From the NCBI GenBank assembly GCA_021810045.1, contig JAJZJR010000007.1:1-64000 (forward strand): a DNA stretch of 64,000 bases, read 5' to 3'. Positions 9,554 through 18,561 of this stretch are shown piece by piece (the first letter of the stretch is position 1; every line of letters begins with the position of its first letter). Position numbers and translations under genes: made by a program. The notes below the pieces were generated by a model, which was not told the origin of the DNA, searched no databases, and worked only from the letters and a program-made list of their open reading frames with translations. This DNA is from Thermoplasmata archaeon (lineage in GTDB: Archaea; Thermoplasmatota; Thermoplasmata; Thermoplasmatales; Thermoplasmataceae).

Positions 9554-10411
9554 GTGGCAGTAATTGGGGCAAAACCTCTTCTCGAAAACATAAAGGAACG
9601 TATTAGCGAATCAATAAGGGAGGAAAGGGAAAAGGGAAACTCTCCTGCAATGGCAATAATCAGGATAGGTAAGGATCCTGCATCGGAATTTTATTTCAAG
9701 GCGAAACTGAAAAGAGGTTCAGAACTTGGAGTGGAGACCAGAACAATTACCATGGAAGAGGATGTGTCCGCCAGAGAAGTTCAAGAGCACATTGATCAGG
9801 TTGTAATGGATCCAGCAATACATGGCATAATTGTTGAATCCCCCGTTCCACCGCACCTTGATTACAAAAAAATAGTAAACAGGATACCATGGTATAAGGA
9901 CATAGACGGGGCATCGTATGAAAACCTGGGGAGACTCATGTCAGGAATGCCTTCACTTGTGGCTGCAACCCCGCTCGCAGTAATGGAATATGTTTCTGCC
10001 CTTGAAATTCCTCCTGGAAGCACATTCGCTGTAATAAACAGGACAATCACTGTGGGAAGGCCACTTTCACAGCTACTGCTCAACAGTAACTATACGCCCA
10101 TTGTATGCCACAGCAGGACCAGAGATATCAAGAGACTCTGTAAATCATCAGATGTCATAGTTGTTGCTGCAGGGAAGCCTGATTTTCTGGGCAAGGACAT
10201 GGTAACAGAAAATTCAGTGGTTATCGACGTCGGCATCAACTCTGTCAATGGAAAAATGGTAGGCGATGCGAAATTCGACGAGATTAAGGATATAGTGAAA
10301 AGCATTACTCCGGTACCTGGAGGAGTAGGTTCCCTCACAAGCACTCTTATTTTCTCTAATCTACTTCAGGCCATGGCCTATCAGGAAGACCAGAGAAATC
10401 TGGTTGCCTGA
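9554..10411 (+). CDS. folD: Methylene-tetrahydrofolate dehydrogenase/cyclohydrolase
   Basis: FolD, 285 residues, interconverts methylene-, methenyl- and formyl-tetrahydrofolate with NADP+. Motifs seen: AIIRIGKDPASEFYFKAKLK with the catalytic Lys region, GIIVESPVPPHL, the DGASYENLGRL loop, and the C-terminal TPVPGGVGSLT signature. Several loops differ from bacterial FolD (for example YENLGRL where NxGxL is usual), as in Thermoplasma. A TTG at 9536 is in frame, but GTG at 9554 has GGAG 8 nt upstream, so I prefer it; this start lies 4 bp after the gdh stop, suggesting a two-gene operon. Confidence 0.92.
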   Translation: MAVIGAKPLLENIKERISESIREEREKGNSPAMAIIRIGKDPASEFYFKAKLKRGSELGVETRTITMEEDVSAREVQEHIDQVVMDPAIHGIIVESPVPPHLDYKKIVNRIPWYKDIDGASYENLGRLMSGMPSLVAATPLAVMEYVSALEIPPGSTFAVINRTITVGRPLSQLLLNSNYTPIVCHSRTRDIKRLCKSSDVIVVAAGKPDFLGKDMVTENSVVIDVGINSVNGKMVGDAKFDEIKDIVKSITPVPGGVGSLTSTLIFSNLLQAMAYQEDQRNLVA

Positions 10412-10480
10412 ACTCTTCGTTATTTAGAATCACTGAAAATATTTATTTATATACCACAGATAAAGATATGATTAGAGAAT

Positions 10481-11203
10481 ATGCAGGTTCGGAAAGAAAT
10501 TGAACAGATTACGGCTTTTCTCAAGGAGCAGATTGGTGAAAAAACGCCTGTTTTAGGCATCAGCGGTGGAATAGACAGTGCCCTTACATTAATGCTGCTA
10601 AAGGAAGCATTCCCGGACCGGAAGATCAAAGCCTTTTTCATGCCTGATTCAACTACTCCAGAATCTGATTACGAAGATGTGAAGGCACTTCAGGAAGCAT
10701 CAGGTGTTGATATTGAAACCATCAGGATCGAATCTGTTGTCAAAGTATTCCGCGAACTGCTTGGGATCAAGTCAAAAGAGGCACTTGGTAACATAAAGTC
10801 CCGAACAAGGATGATAATCCTGTATTATCAGTCAAACATAAGCGAAGGAATGGTTGTGGGAACAACAAACCGTTCAGAGTATATTGTAGGGTATTACACC
10901 AAGTATGGTGATGGTGGATGTGATGTAGAACCAATAATTCACCTTCTCAAACGGGAAGTGAAGGAGATGGCTTCTGCACTGAATGTACCAAAAAACATAA
11001 TCAGCAAAAAGCCCTCAGCTGGTCTGTGGGAATCGCAAACGGATGAATCCGAACTTGGGATGACATATGACGAGCTTGATGACGTTATAGTGGAAATGTT
11101 TGACAGGAAACAGACCCAAGAAGATTCCAGATTTAGCAGAGTTAAGGAGCTTTATTCTTTCTCTGAACACAAAAGAAGAATGCCGGTGTCGATGTTGAAA
11201 TGA
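10481..11203 (+). CDS. nadE: NAD+ synthase, ammonia-dependent
   Basis: NadE of 240 residues, the short ammonia-using form without a glutaminase domain. The ATP-pyrophosphatase P-loop SGGIDSALT is near residue 27, and GTTNRSEYIVGYYTKYGDGGCDVEPI is the NaAD-binding region; KPSAGLWESQTDESELGM is the typical C-terminal motif. It amidates nicotinic acid adenine dinucleotide to NAD+. An AT-rich TATATT-type promoter (around 10440-10452) lies upstream. The antiporter gene starts 11 bp after its stop and may be co-transcribed. Confidence 0.94.
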   Translation: MQVRKEIEQITAFLKEQIGEKTPVLGISGGIDSALTLMLLKEAFPDRKIKAFFMPDSTTPESDYEDVKALQEASGVDIETIRIESVVKVFRELLGIKSKEALGNIKSRTRMIILYYQSNISEGMVVGTTNRSEYIVGYYTKYGDGGCDVEPIIHLLKREVKEMASALNVPKNIISKKPSAGLWESQTDESELGMTYDELDDVIVEMFDRKQTQEDSRFSRVKELYSFSEHKRRMPVSMLK

Positions 11204-11213
11204 GAGTGGACAG

Positions 11214-12530
11214 ATGGACGTATTAGTAGCTGCACAGTACTATCAGATCAGTCTGATTTTAATACTTGCAGCCTTTGCTATACCCATCTCCAGGAAAATA
11301 GCAGTTGCAGACATCCCTATTCTGATTATTCTTGGTATATTCTTTGGTCCTGTTCTGGAAATCATTAACCATACTTTTGCATCAGACTTCCTGACACAGT
11401 TTGGCAATGTTGGAATTGGGCTCCTTGGCATTATGATCATACTCTATTATGAAAGCCATTACATGAATTTCCGTGTCATCAGGCGTCATTTTATGAGAAT
11501 CGTGTCGCTTGATACACTTGGCGTTATCATTACCGCTTTGGTGGGCGGAGCCTTGTTCTCACTTATATTCGGTGCACCATTCAGTATTGGTTTTCTCTTC
11601 GGGGCAATAATCTCTCCCACTGATCCTGCGACCCTGATTCCTCTGTTCAAAAGGATCAATGTAAAGGAAGAGGTATCAGGGACCCTTGTAGGTGAAAGTC
11701 TGTTCAACGATCCGATTGGTATTATCCTCGTTTCAATTGCAATTCTCTTCATCGATCCTTCGTCAAGTTATATTTCAGGTTTCTCAGGGATAGTGAATAA
11801 TCTCGGTCTAATTGGAGGGGCCATCGCATATTTCATCATACAGGTCAGCATCCCCGCCATAATTGGAATTATTGTAGGATTCAGCGTAATAATACTGAAC
11901 AGGTTTCTCAACTTTGAGAACCTGATTGTTGGCCTTCTTCTTGGAATAGTTATACTGGAATTTACAGCTCTGGAGGCAACAGGCCTTACGCCTTTCCCTG
12001 CCATAATTGCCACTGGTGCAATTGTAGGCAACTTCTCTGATAAGAGCATATTCTGGAGCCGGGAATCAAATTTCCAGGAGAATCTCTCTTTTCTCTCTCA
12101 GGCCATTATTTTCCTGACACTTGGAAGCATGCTTACACGAGCTCAGCTTGGCACATATGCACTGATTGGTATTGCAATGACCTTGCTCATAATACTGGTT
12201 GCAAGACCTGCTGCAGTAATGGGTTCCCTGATCCCGCTCTTCAGGAGGAACAAGAGAACCATAGACCTGAAAACCATTACATTCTTCTCAATGGTTGGTC
12301 CAAGAGGGGTAGTATCTGTAGTTATGGCAACAGTTCCATATGCGGTAGGGGTAGCTTCCAATAACGCAGAACTGATAAAATATGGACCAACAATCGCTGT
12401 TGTGGTTTCATTCATTGTACTGTTTTCAATCGTCATCCAGACAATATATGTTCCTTATATATCCAAGAGAATTTTCTCCGAACATGCAATGAATAATACA
12501 GAAAACCAGCAAAGTGAAAATTCTCAGTAA
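11214..12530 (+). CDS. Na+/H+ antiporter, CPA1 (NhaP-like) family
   Basis: Polytopic membrane protein of 438 residues with about 12 hydrophobic segments. The motifs GAIISPTDPATLIPLF and GESLFNDPIGIILVS contain the paired TD and ND residues of CPA1 ion-binding sites, and MVGPRGVVSVVMAT is the conserved loop late in the protein. It probably exchanges Na+ for H+, useful for pH and ion control in an acidophile. The last 25 residues are hydrophilic and Gln/Asn-rich. The stop overlaps by 7 bp the end of the convergent ATPase gene. Confidence 0.88.
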   Translation: MDVLVAAQYYQISLILILAAFAIPISRKIAVADIPILIILGIFFGPVLEIINHTFASDFLTQFGNVGIGLLGIMIILYYESHYMNFRVIRRHFMRIVSLDTLGVIITALVGGALFSLIFGAPFSIGFLFGAIISPTDPATLIPLFKRINVKEEVSGTLVGESLFNDPIGIILVSIAILFIDPSSSYISGFSGIVNNLGLIGGAIAYFIIQVSIPAIIGIIVGFSVIILNRFLNFENLIVGLLLGIVILEFTALEATGLTPFPAIIATGAIVGNFSDKSIFWSRESNFQENLSFLSQAIIFLTLGSMLTRAQLGTYALIGIAMTLLIILVARPAAVMGSLIPLFRRNKRTIDLKTITFFSMVGPRGVVSVVMATVPYAVGVASNNAELIKYGPTIAVVVSFIVLFSIVIQTIYVPYISKRIFSEHAMNNTENQQSENSQ

Positions 12531-13966
12531 AGATCAAGCTGTTCCAGAGCCAGTTTTTCATTTGTCTTCAGAAGGGCAAAGATTCTGCGTGTGCTGTCGA
12601 ACGACTTGATGTCAAGTTCCACCATTCTGTCAAGTATCCTCTTTCTGAGGGCCATCTTATTGGCAATAACATCGTATGGAATTCCTTCCCTGGATGAGAT
12701 AATTCGAAAAACATGGCTGTCAAAGGTATCTGGCCCTATTCTCTCAAGGTTCTTGCCTGAAACCATATTGACAATGAGTTCACCTGTTCCCGGATCAACG
12801 CTGACAATTTCTGCAATTTCCTTCACCCTCCTCATCAATCTTCCCTCGGCATAGTAAGTGTCAAGAATCACTGCAGTGTTAAGCGAAGTGATAAGTGTTC
12901 TGGGAATGGATATTGGTCTGGCCTCAAGTCTGTGAATGAAAGTATCAATATCGTCGGCGTGAAAAGTCCCCATTCCGAAACGTCCGGCAAGCATTGCCTG
13001 AAAAACAGTGAAAGTTTCCGTCCCTCTTACCTCTCCAACCACAATATAATTTGGTCTGTGTCTAAGGGCAGATTCAAGAAGATCAAACATATCGATCCTT
13101 GATAGACTTTTTTCACCTTCTTCCTGATTGCTTCCTGAATTTCTTGCCACTGTGGAGATCCAGTTCTCATGTATGAGGTTGAGTTCCTTGGTATCTTCAA
13201 TTGTCACTATCTTATTGTCCGGAGGGACAAAACTGAGCATAGCATTAAGGAATGTCGTCTTTCCGGTCGCCGTACCTCCCACAACCATTATGTTGGAACC
13301 GTAATCAATAATTGTCCAGAGATATGCAAGAACAGTTGAGTTAACGGACCCGAGATTGATTAGATCAACGGGACTTATAGGTACTTCCCTGAATCTCCGT
13401 ATGGAAAATGTAGGGCCGTTGGTCGTCACGTATCGTCCAAGGGAAGCCGATACCCTGGAACCATCCTTCAAAGCAGTCTCAACAATTGGAACAGATACGG
13501 AGATCTGTTTTCCGCCATCCTGTGCAATTTTTCTGATAAAGAAATTGAGGCTATCCTCTGTGTTGAATTTTATGTTGGTTTCCACATGACCGTATTCTTT
13601 TATGAAAACAAATACAGGTTCATCTGCGCCGTCGCAGGAAATATCTTCTATACGGGGATCCACCATAAGGGGTTGAATTATCCCATAACCGAGGTAAAAT
13701 CGGTCCATGAAGTACAGACTTCTCATGTCAAGAGATTTGAAAATACCATTTTTCCCGGCGTATTCTGTGAAATCATCCGTGGACCCCTTGAGTTTTTCCT
13801 CTCTGTAGTTATTTATGATCGTGTCAATGTTTTTCCGTTCTGATTCTTGTGGGCGTTCTTCAGACACAATGTATTTTACTGTGGAGTTTTCCACAACTAT
13901 CTTGATATGAATAAGGGAATCCAGGAGTTCGTAGGATTCAAGAATGGCTTCATCTGATTCAACCAT
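12524..13966 (-). CDS. Type IV filament assembly ATPase (second of the operon)
   Basis: Secretion ATPase of the GspE/PilB/TadA family, 480 residues. The archaeal N-terminal region ends with the GYGIIQPLMVDPRIEDISCDG motif; the Walker A loop is at residues 230-238 (GGTATGKTT), followed by the Asp box IVTIEDTKELNL, Walker B YIVVGEVRGTE and the His box TFHADDIDTFIHRLE. All catalytic motifs are present. It is the last gene of a four-gene operon and starts 2 bp after the stop of its platform partner. Filament type (pilus or archaellum-like) cannot be decided, as no pilin or peptidase is in view. Confidence 0.9.
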   Translation of the reverse strand: MVESDEAILESYELLDSLIHIKIVVENSTVKYIVSEERPQESERKNIDTIINNYREEKLKGSTDDFTEYAGKNGIFKSLDMRSLYFMDRFYLGYGIIQPLMVDPRIEDISCDGADEPVFVFIKEYGHVETNIKFNTEDSLNFFIRKIAQDGGKQISVSVPIVETALKDGSRVSASLGRYVTTNGPTFSIRRFREVPISPVDLINLGSVNSTVLAYLWTIIDYGSNIMVVGGTATGKTTFLNAMLSFVPPDNKIVTIEDTKELNLIHENWISTVARNSGSNQEEGEKSLSRIDMFDLLESALRHRPNYIVVGEVRGTETFTVFQAMLAGRFGMGTFHADDIDTFIHRLEARPISIPRTLITSLNTAVILDTYYAEGRLMRRVKEIAEIVSVDPGTGELIVNMVSGKNLERIGPDTFDSHVFRIISSREGIPYDVIANKMALRKRILDRMVELDIKSFDSTRRIFALLKTNEKLALEQLDLY

Positions 13967-13968
13967 TT

Positions 13969-14793
13969 TCAGAGACCTCCAGCCATGAGTAGGATTACCG
14001 CACTGATAAACAGCATTGCCCCCGTTTCCATGAAACCTGAAACCATGTTCCTGTCTCTTATGAGCCCAATGATTATCCCAATGCCCAATGCCTCAACATA
14101 AATTCCTCCATTGAAAATATTCTTGAGTACACGTGAGCCGGCAGACTGGAACAGGAGTCCCGATGCATTCTGAAGATGGATGGCACCAAAGAACCTGATA
14201 TCTATTACCAGCATAACAATGAGAAAGATTGCAAAAGAAACCACAAGGATGAGGTTGTAGTTCTTCATTTCCGCATTCCTCTCGTCATTTAGAAGCTGCA
14301 TCTGGGAACTGAATCTTGAAACCATTGCTATAACATCAGATGTATTGCTTCCCGATTCCCCGGATTTTTGAAGAATGACTCCGAACCTCTGGATCTCCGG
14401 GTCATCCAGGGTGTTTCCAAAATGTCTCAGAGACTCCTCTACAGGTGTACCAACCGATACGCTGGAAACCAGGTTCCTGACTTCCGGATTCAGGGCACCG
14501 TAATCATTTCTTGAAACCAGCAAAACAGCTTCTGAAAGGGGCGTGCCGTACATGGTATATTCTGATAAATCCCTGAGAAAATCAGAGACTCTTTTCCTTG
14601 CTTCGGCGATTTTTGAATTCCTGGCTCTTCGGGCATAACCTGTAGGAATCATGAATATTGATAAAGCAACAGGAATAAAGAAAAAGGGATTTGCAAGATT
14701 ATTGTCAAACTTCCCAAGGATCAGCCTGCTTACTGCAATATAGATTATAGCAATAATGGCAGTGACTGCAGAAATGTAACGGATACTCTTCAT
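13969..14793 (-). CDS. Type IV filament platform protein, TadC/GspF type (second)
   Basis: Membrane protein of 274 residues. Two N-terminal hydrophobic segments (around residues 8-24 and 36-50) are followed by a cytoplasmic helical T2SF domain (KRVSDFLRDLSEYTMYGTPLSEA, GTPVEESLRHFGNTL, LQKSGESGSNTSDVI) and three more membrane segments towards the C-terminus. Such proteins form the inner-membrane base that the ATPase turns or pushes. Its start overlaps the end of the preceding platform gene by 4 bp (ATGA), so the two are translationally coupled; archaeal systems often use a split TadB/TadC-like pair. Confidence 0.82.
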   Translation of the reverse strand: MKSIRYISAVTAIIAIIYIAVSRLILGKFDNNLANPFFFIPVALSIFMIPTGYARRARNSKIAEARKRVSDFLRDLSEYTMYGTPLSEAVLLVSRNDYGALNPEVRNLVSSVSVGTPVEESLRHFGNTLDDPEIQRFGVILQKSGESGSNTSDVIAMVSRFSSQMQLLNDERNAEMKNYNLILVVSFAIFLIVMLVIDIRFFGAIHLQNASGLLFQSAGSRVLKNIFNGGIYVEALGIGIIIGLIRDRNMVSGFMETGAMLFISAVILLMAGGL

Positions 14794-15707
14794 AGTTCTA
14801 TCTCCCCCATGGTACTGCTGAAAAAGTAACCAAACAATGCAAGAATAACAGGGATAATCAAAGCGACTGTAAGAATCATTATGTCTATCAGGCCAGTTGG
14901 CGACGATGGTGAAAGAAAAGCAACAACTCCAACTATTATAAGCAGAATAAGCGGGAAGGCTACTGCAACTGTCACGAAACTCTCTGCAAGAATGCCCATC
15001 GAGTTGGAATTCTGTTTAATTAGTGTGCTCAACTCGCCCTGGTACTGGTTTGCTTTTGAGATGAAATATTGCTTTAGATCTCCACCGGAATTGACACTGG
15101 TTACAATTCCCTGAAGAAATTCAGCAAATTTCTGGGATGCAGATGTGTGAATACTCTCCTTTATGGAGGAAATAATGTCCATTCCGAAGAGTTCAGATCT
15201 GATCCAGATAATTCTCGCTTCCCTGGATATTTCCCCGTACTGTCTGCTTTCCCCAAGGTCTTTCATAATAATATCTATGGGGATGTCTGCCGATGACATT
15301 GTAGCGAAGAAACCTGATGCAATGGTCAGCATGGAATTTATTCTCCTTCTCCGGGTTCTTGTAACAGTAACGGGGGTCTCAAGAACAATTGCCAGGACAG
15401 CTACCAGTAATAGAAAAGTGATTGAACCTGCAAGGAAGACAAGATGCGGGAACTTAAATGCAAAAATAATGTTGAATACTATACCAACTGCCACAGCTAT
15501 TGTAAGGATCATAGCAGTCTGGGAATAGAATTCCACCCTGCTCATCCCAAGTTTCGATCTTTTCAGATTAAGGTCCGTATTTCCATTCTGGAATCTGTGG
15601 CCCAAAAATTTTCCAAATATTCTGAGGGAGACTTGCCTGAAGTAAGGGATTTTGAACAACTCATCCTTGCTGGTACTTTTTTGTCCAAACAATGGCATTC
15701 TAGTCAC
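14790..15707 (-). CDS. Type IV filament platform protein, TadC/GspF type (first)
   Basis: Membrane protein of 305 residues. It has a soluble N-terminus, two membrane segments (about residues 66-107), a cytoplasmic T2SF domain with the helices RRRINSMLTIASGFFATMSSAD-like, GMDIISSIKESIHTS and FLQGIVTSVNSGGDLKQYF, and two or three C-terminal membrane segments. It pairs with the following platform gene and with the ATPase gene before it, whose end it overlaps by 8 bp. Together they would form one half of a mirror-ordered assembly machine. Confidence 0.82.
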   Translation of the reverse strand: MTRMPLFGQKSTSKDELFKIPYFRQVSLRIFGKFLGHRFQNGNTDLNLKRSKLGMSRVEFYSQTAMILTIAVAVGIVFNIIFAFKFPHLVFLAGSITFLLLVAVLAIVLETPVTVTRTRRRRINSMLTIASGFFATMSSADIPIDIIMKDLGESRQYGEISREARIIWIRSELFGMDIISSIKESIHTSASQKFAEFLQGIVTSVNSGGDLKQYFISKANQYQGELSTLIKQNSNSMGILAESFVTVAVAFPLILLIIVGVVAFLSPSSPTGLIDIMILTVALIIPVILALFGYFFSSTMGEIEL

Positions 15708-17193
15708 CCCTTAACCAATTCCATTCTCTCTGCCTGATTTCATTCGCCACTTTGTTAATCTCTAATTCTGTTTCCTGCGACAGCATGTGCAGAAGTTCTT
15801 TTCTCCTCTCTATTTCCTTTAAGAGTTCAGAATCCTCAACGCCCCTCTGCTCTGCTATTCTGGAATATAGTTTGCTTGAGCCCGCATAATGAAATGTGTC
15901 AGTGGATGGGTTATATTTGAATACCCTGTTGTAAAGAATTTCATTGGTTTTTCCATCTACACCCATGATTTCGTCTACTTCGGTGATCCTCCTGACCATT
16001 CTGCCTTCCAACCTGACGAAATTGATGAATATCACAATATTCAGGTATGAAACAAGAACACGGGGGATGTTCATGGGCTCATTCTCAAGCCTGTTCACCA
16101 AGGACTCCATGGAATCAGCATGAATGGTTGCATATGTGGTGTGACCGGTTGCCATTGCCTGGAAGAGAGCGTAAGTCTCTTTTCCCCTCACTTCTCCCAC
16201 AACAATGTATGTTGGCCTTTGTCTCATGGCCATGGAAACAAGGTCATACATGTTCAGCCTCTCTACACCTTTTTGCCCCTCTACGGTATTTTTGCCCCTG
16301 GTTTCCGATGCAATCCAGTTTTCGTGGGGTATCTTCAATTCTCTTGTTTCCTCTATGCTGAAAATCTTTGTATTTGGAGGAGCAAAAAGGAGGATAGAAT
16401 TCAGGGTCGAGGTTTTTCCAGCACCCGGTGCTCCTACGATAAGGGCTGAATTCAAACCCTCTGTCATAAACCACAGATATGTCATGAGTTCCGGGGAGGC
16501 AGTTCCACTTTTAATGAGATCAGCAGGTGTAAAAGGCCTGTCTCTGAAGAGCCTCATGGTGAATACTGGGCCACGGCTGGAAATTTCACTTCCGTATACG
16601 GCCTGAACCCTGTGGCCATCCCTTGTTATAGAATCAAGTATGGGTGCATTAATGGATACTGATTTTCCGCTTATCTGGGCAAGACGGATGATATAAGAAT
16701 CAAGATTTTCGGTGCTGGGAAATGATATATTCGTTTTAATGGAACCAAAGTCCTTGTGGTAGACAAAAATGGGCATCTCCGGGCCGTCACACGATATGTC
16801 CTCCACCATTGGATCTCTTACAATGGGATCTACCAGCCCATAGCCCTGAAAATCCCTAGTAAGATAGTAGTTGATTTTCTGGATGGATTCTCCACTTATC
16901 CATGGTCGCCTTTGTTTAACAAATGATGAGAGAATATTGTCAAGATTGAAATCTCGTGTTTCCCATTGGACAAGCAGAACGGGAAGGAAATCATTGATTT
17001 CAGCTTTAAGCGCGAAGAATTCTTCCAACTCCTGCTTATTAAGGGTAGGCTCCTCAACATTGTAAATAATTTCAGAGGTTTCAGCCGCTTTTACTATTCT
17101 TATGCCGGCATTTTCATTGCTGAGTTTGTATTGTAATAGGACAGTGTCTCCAGAAGAAGTCCTGTTACGGTCAAGTGGCTGTTCCTCTACCAT
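15700..17193 (-). CDS. Type IV filament assembly ATPase (first of the operon)
   Basis: Secretion ATPase of 497 residues, GspE/PilB family. The GYGLVDPIVRDPMVEDISCDG motif, Walker A GAPGAGKTS at 254-262, Asp box IFSIEETRELKI, Walker B YIVVGEVRGKE and His box TIHADSMESLVNRLE are all intact. It is clearly paralogous to the last ATPase of the operon but far from identical. A TATA-like element (AAATATTATACC on the coding strand, near 17219-17232) lies about 30 nt before the start, so the operon promoter is here, back to back with the tRNA-Ala promoter region. Confidence 0.9.
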   Translation of the reverse strand: MVEEQPLDRNRTSSGDTVLLQYKLSNENAGIRIVKAAETSEIIYNVEEPTLNKQELEEFFALKAEINDFLPVLLVQWETRDFNLDNILSSFVKQRRPWISGESIQKINYYLTRDFQGYGLVDPIVRDPMVEDISCDGPEMPIFVYHKDFGSIKTNISFPSTENLDSYIIRLAQISGKSVSINAPILDSITRDGHRVQAVYGSEISSRGPVFTMRLFRDRPFTPADLIKSGTASPELMTYLWFMTEGLNSALIVGAPGAGKTSTLNSILLFAPPNTKIFSIEETRELKIPHENWIASETRGKNTVEGQKGVERLNMYDLVSMAMRQRPTYIVVGEVRGKETYALFQAMATGHTTYATIHADSMESLVNRLENEPMNIPRVLVSYLNIVIFINFVRLEGRMVRRITEVDEIMGVDGKTNEILYNRVFKYNPSTDTFHYAGSSKLYSRIAEQRGVEDSELLKEIERRKELLHMLSQETELEINKVANEIRQREWNWLRGD

Positions 17194-17394
17194 TATCAGT
17201 GAGAATAAGGCATAGGATGGGTATAATATTTAGGTATGTCGGTGCAGGGGCAGCCATTATGGTAATAGCCATTTCCAAAAATGTTTTTATGAATAATTTG
17301 GAAATGAGTTAATCAGAAGATAGTCCAATCAAACGAAGTAATATTTATAGGATAACCTACAATACAGGCCTTGCACTTTTGCCATTGTGGCGAA

Positions 17395-17466
17395 GGGCCG
17401 GTAGATCAGAGGTAGATCGCTTCCTTGGCATGGAAGAGGCCTGGGGTTCAAATCCCCATCGGTCCA
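17395..17466 (+). tRNA. tRNA-Ala (anticodon GGC)
   Basis: A full cloverleaf can be drawn: acceptor strand GGGCCGG pairs with TCGGTCC, including the G3:U70 pair that marks alanine tRNAs; D stem GATC/GATC; anticodon stem CTTCC/GGAAG with loop TTGGCAT, anticodon GGC; T stem TGGGG/CCCCA with loop TTCAAAT; discriminator A. CCA is not encoded. A TATATT-like box (AATATTTATAGG, 17340-17351) lies upstream. The 3' end, from 17451, is the attachment site of the element, and the integrase gene ends inside it on the other strand. Confidence 0.95.
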
Positions 17467-18338
17467 TCTGAGATGTACCAGGGTTTAGAAGATTTGAACC
17501 CTTTTCCCTCTCTGTAAAACTTTACGTTTTTCTTCATAACACGCTCCAATGCCTCTCCAGTGTCAAGCTCTGCATAAATGCCAGTAGTCTGCAGATCTTC
17601 GTGACCCAGCATTTGACGGAGGGTTTCGAGATCTACATCGTTCCTTAACATGTTCTTTGCATATGTGTGACGGCATTTGTGCCAGGCAAATTCATTGATG
17701 CCAGTTTTCTGTTTGATGTCAGCGGCCAGTTTTCCCATATAATATTCGGAAATGGGCCCGTTCTTTGTTGTGAAAACATGAGGGCATTCCTGGTGGTTCC
17801 TCACCTTCAGGTATTCACTTATAATGGACCTTGTTTCCTCATCGATGTAGACATCCCGATCTTTTTCCCCTTTTCCGTCAACTACTGTAAGATAATATCT
17901 GTGAATGTCTGCAACTTTCAATCTGGCAATTTCCCCTCTTCTCAACCCTGTGTTTAGGGCTAACAACACCATTGCATGGTTCCTCCTGTCCTCTATTGTG
18001 GGTCCGATAGTTCTGGAAACTATCTGCTTCACCTGATCGGCGTCAAATGCTTTCTTTCTGAACGATCTGGCCTTGAGTTCAGGCAGGTATTCTATCTTGT
18101 CTTCTCCTCTTGATTCAAGCCACCTGTTTAGATACTTGATGTATCCATTGATTTTCTGCTTGGTAGATCCGTTGCGACGTTCCAGCCTCAAGAATCCCAT
18201 GATTGCTTCCCTGCTCTCTAGATCCATCCTTTTCTCGAAAAATCTCATTTTGGACATTGTTCCACGGATTGTTGATTTGGCCATGCCCCTGGAATAAAGC
18301 CAGTCCTCAAAATCAATGAAATCAGTTATCACTGTCAT
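17448..18338 (-). CDS. Tyrosine integrase (XerA/XerC-like)
   Basis: Site-specific recombinase of 296 residues. The N-terminal SAM-like core-binding domain spans residues 1-85; the catalytic domain carries Arg133 (TGLRRGE), Lys156 (DGKGEKD), His220 and Arg223 (HKCR), His246 (LGH) and Tyr255, the complete catalytic set. Its last codons are written by the tRNA 3' end and the stop codon (17448-17450) falls just past the attachment core, in the tRNA T loop. In the excised circle the frame would instead continue for 16 codons (see findings). It is the last gene of a 12-gene operon and overlaps its upstream neighbour by 17 bp. Confidence 0.93.
   Translation of the reverse strand: MTVITDFIDFEDWLYSRGMAKSTIRGTMSKMRFFEKRMDLESREAIMGFLRLERRNGSTKQKINGYIKYLNRWLESRGEDKIEYLPELKARSFRKKAFDADQVKQIVSRTIGPTIEDRRNHAMVLLALNTGLRRGEIARLKVADIHRYYLTVVDGKGEKDRDVYIDEETRSIISEYLKVRNHQECPHVFTTKNGPISEYYMGKLAADIKQKTGINEFAWHKCRHTYAKNMLRNDVDLETLRQMLGHEDLQTTGIYAELDTGEALERVMKKNVKFYREGKGFKSSKPWYISDGPMGI
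17451..17467 (+). repeat. attL, 17-bp direct repeat inside tRNA-Ala
   Basis: AATCCCCATCGGTCCAT. It covers the end of the T loop, the 3' strand of the T stem, the acceptor strand and discriminator of the tRNA, plus one base. The copy at 41546-41562 differs at one position (T to C at base 9). This copy completes the functional tRNA and so, by the usual logic of tRNA integration, came with the element. Confidence 0.88.
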
Positions 18339-18561
18339 CCTCCACTAACTCAATGTATGGATCATTGCTTTCAAGTTCCAGTTCCATGGAAGCCACTTCA
18401 TTTGCTTCAGGGGAAAATGAGCCGTGATTTGTGCCTAATTTGTGGACGTTGACAAGATGGTCTGTTGAAATGACTTCAGGATTATCAAGATCTCTTTCTC
18501 TTCTTTTCACTTCAAACGGACACATATTGCATTTGACGGTAACTTCAAGTTCCACTTGCAT
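18322..18561 (-). CDS. Small C2H2-type zinc-binding protein
   Basis: Acidic protein of 79 residues. CNMC at residues 11-14 and the DHLVNVH histidine pair about 20 residues later form a likely CCHH zinc site; the C-terminal third is a run of Asp and Glu. It is probably a DNA- or protein-binding accessory factor, possibly for the integrase whose start it overlaps by 17 bp. Its own ATG shares one base with the stop of the gene before it (TGATG). No named family recognised. Confidence 0.75.
   Translation of the reverse strand: MQVELEVTVKCNMCPFEVKRRERDLDNPEVISTDHLVNVHKLGTNHGSFSPEANEVASMELELESNDPYIELVEDDSDN

Noticed and set aside
16047-16606. Several overlapping plus-strand frames inside the type IV ATPase gene
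   Set aside because: Shadows of a conserved ATPase; Cys/His-rich random sequence without starts or promoters.
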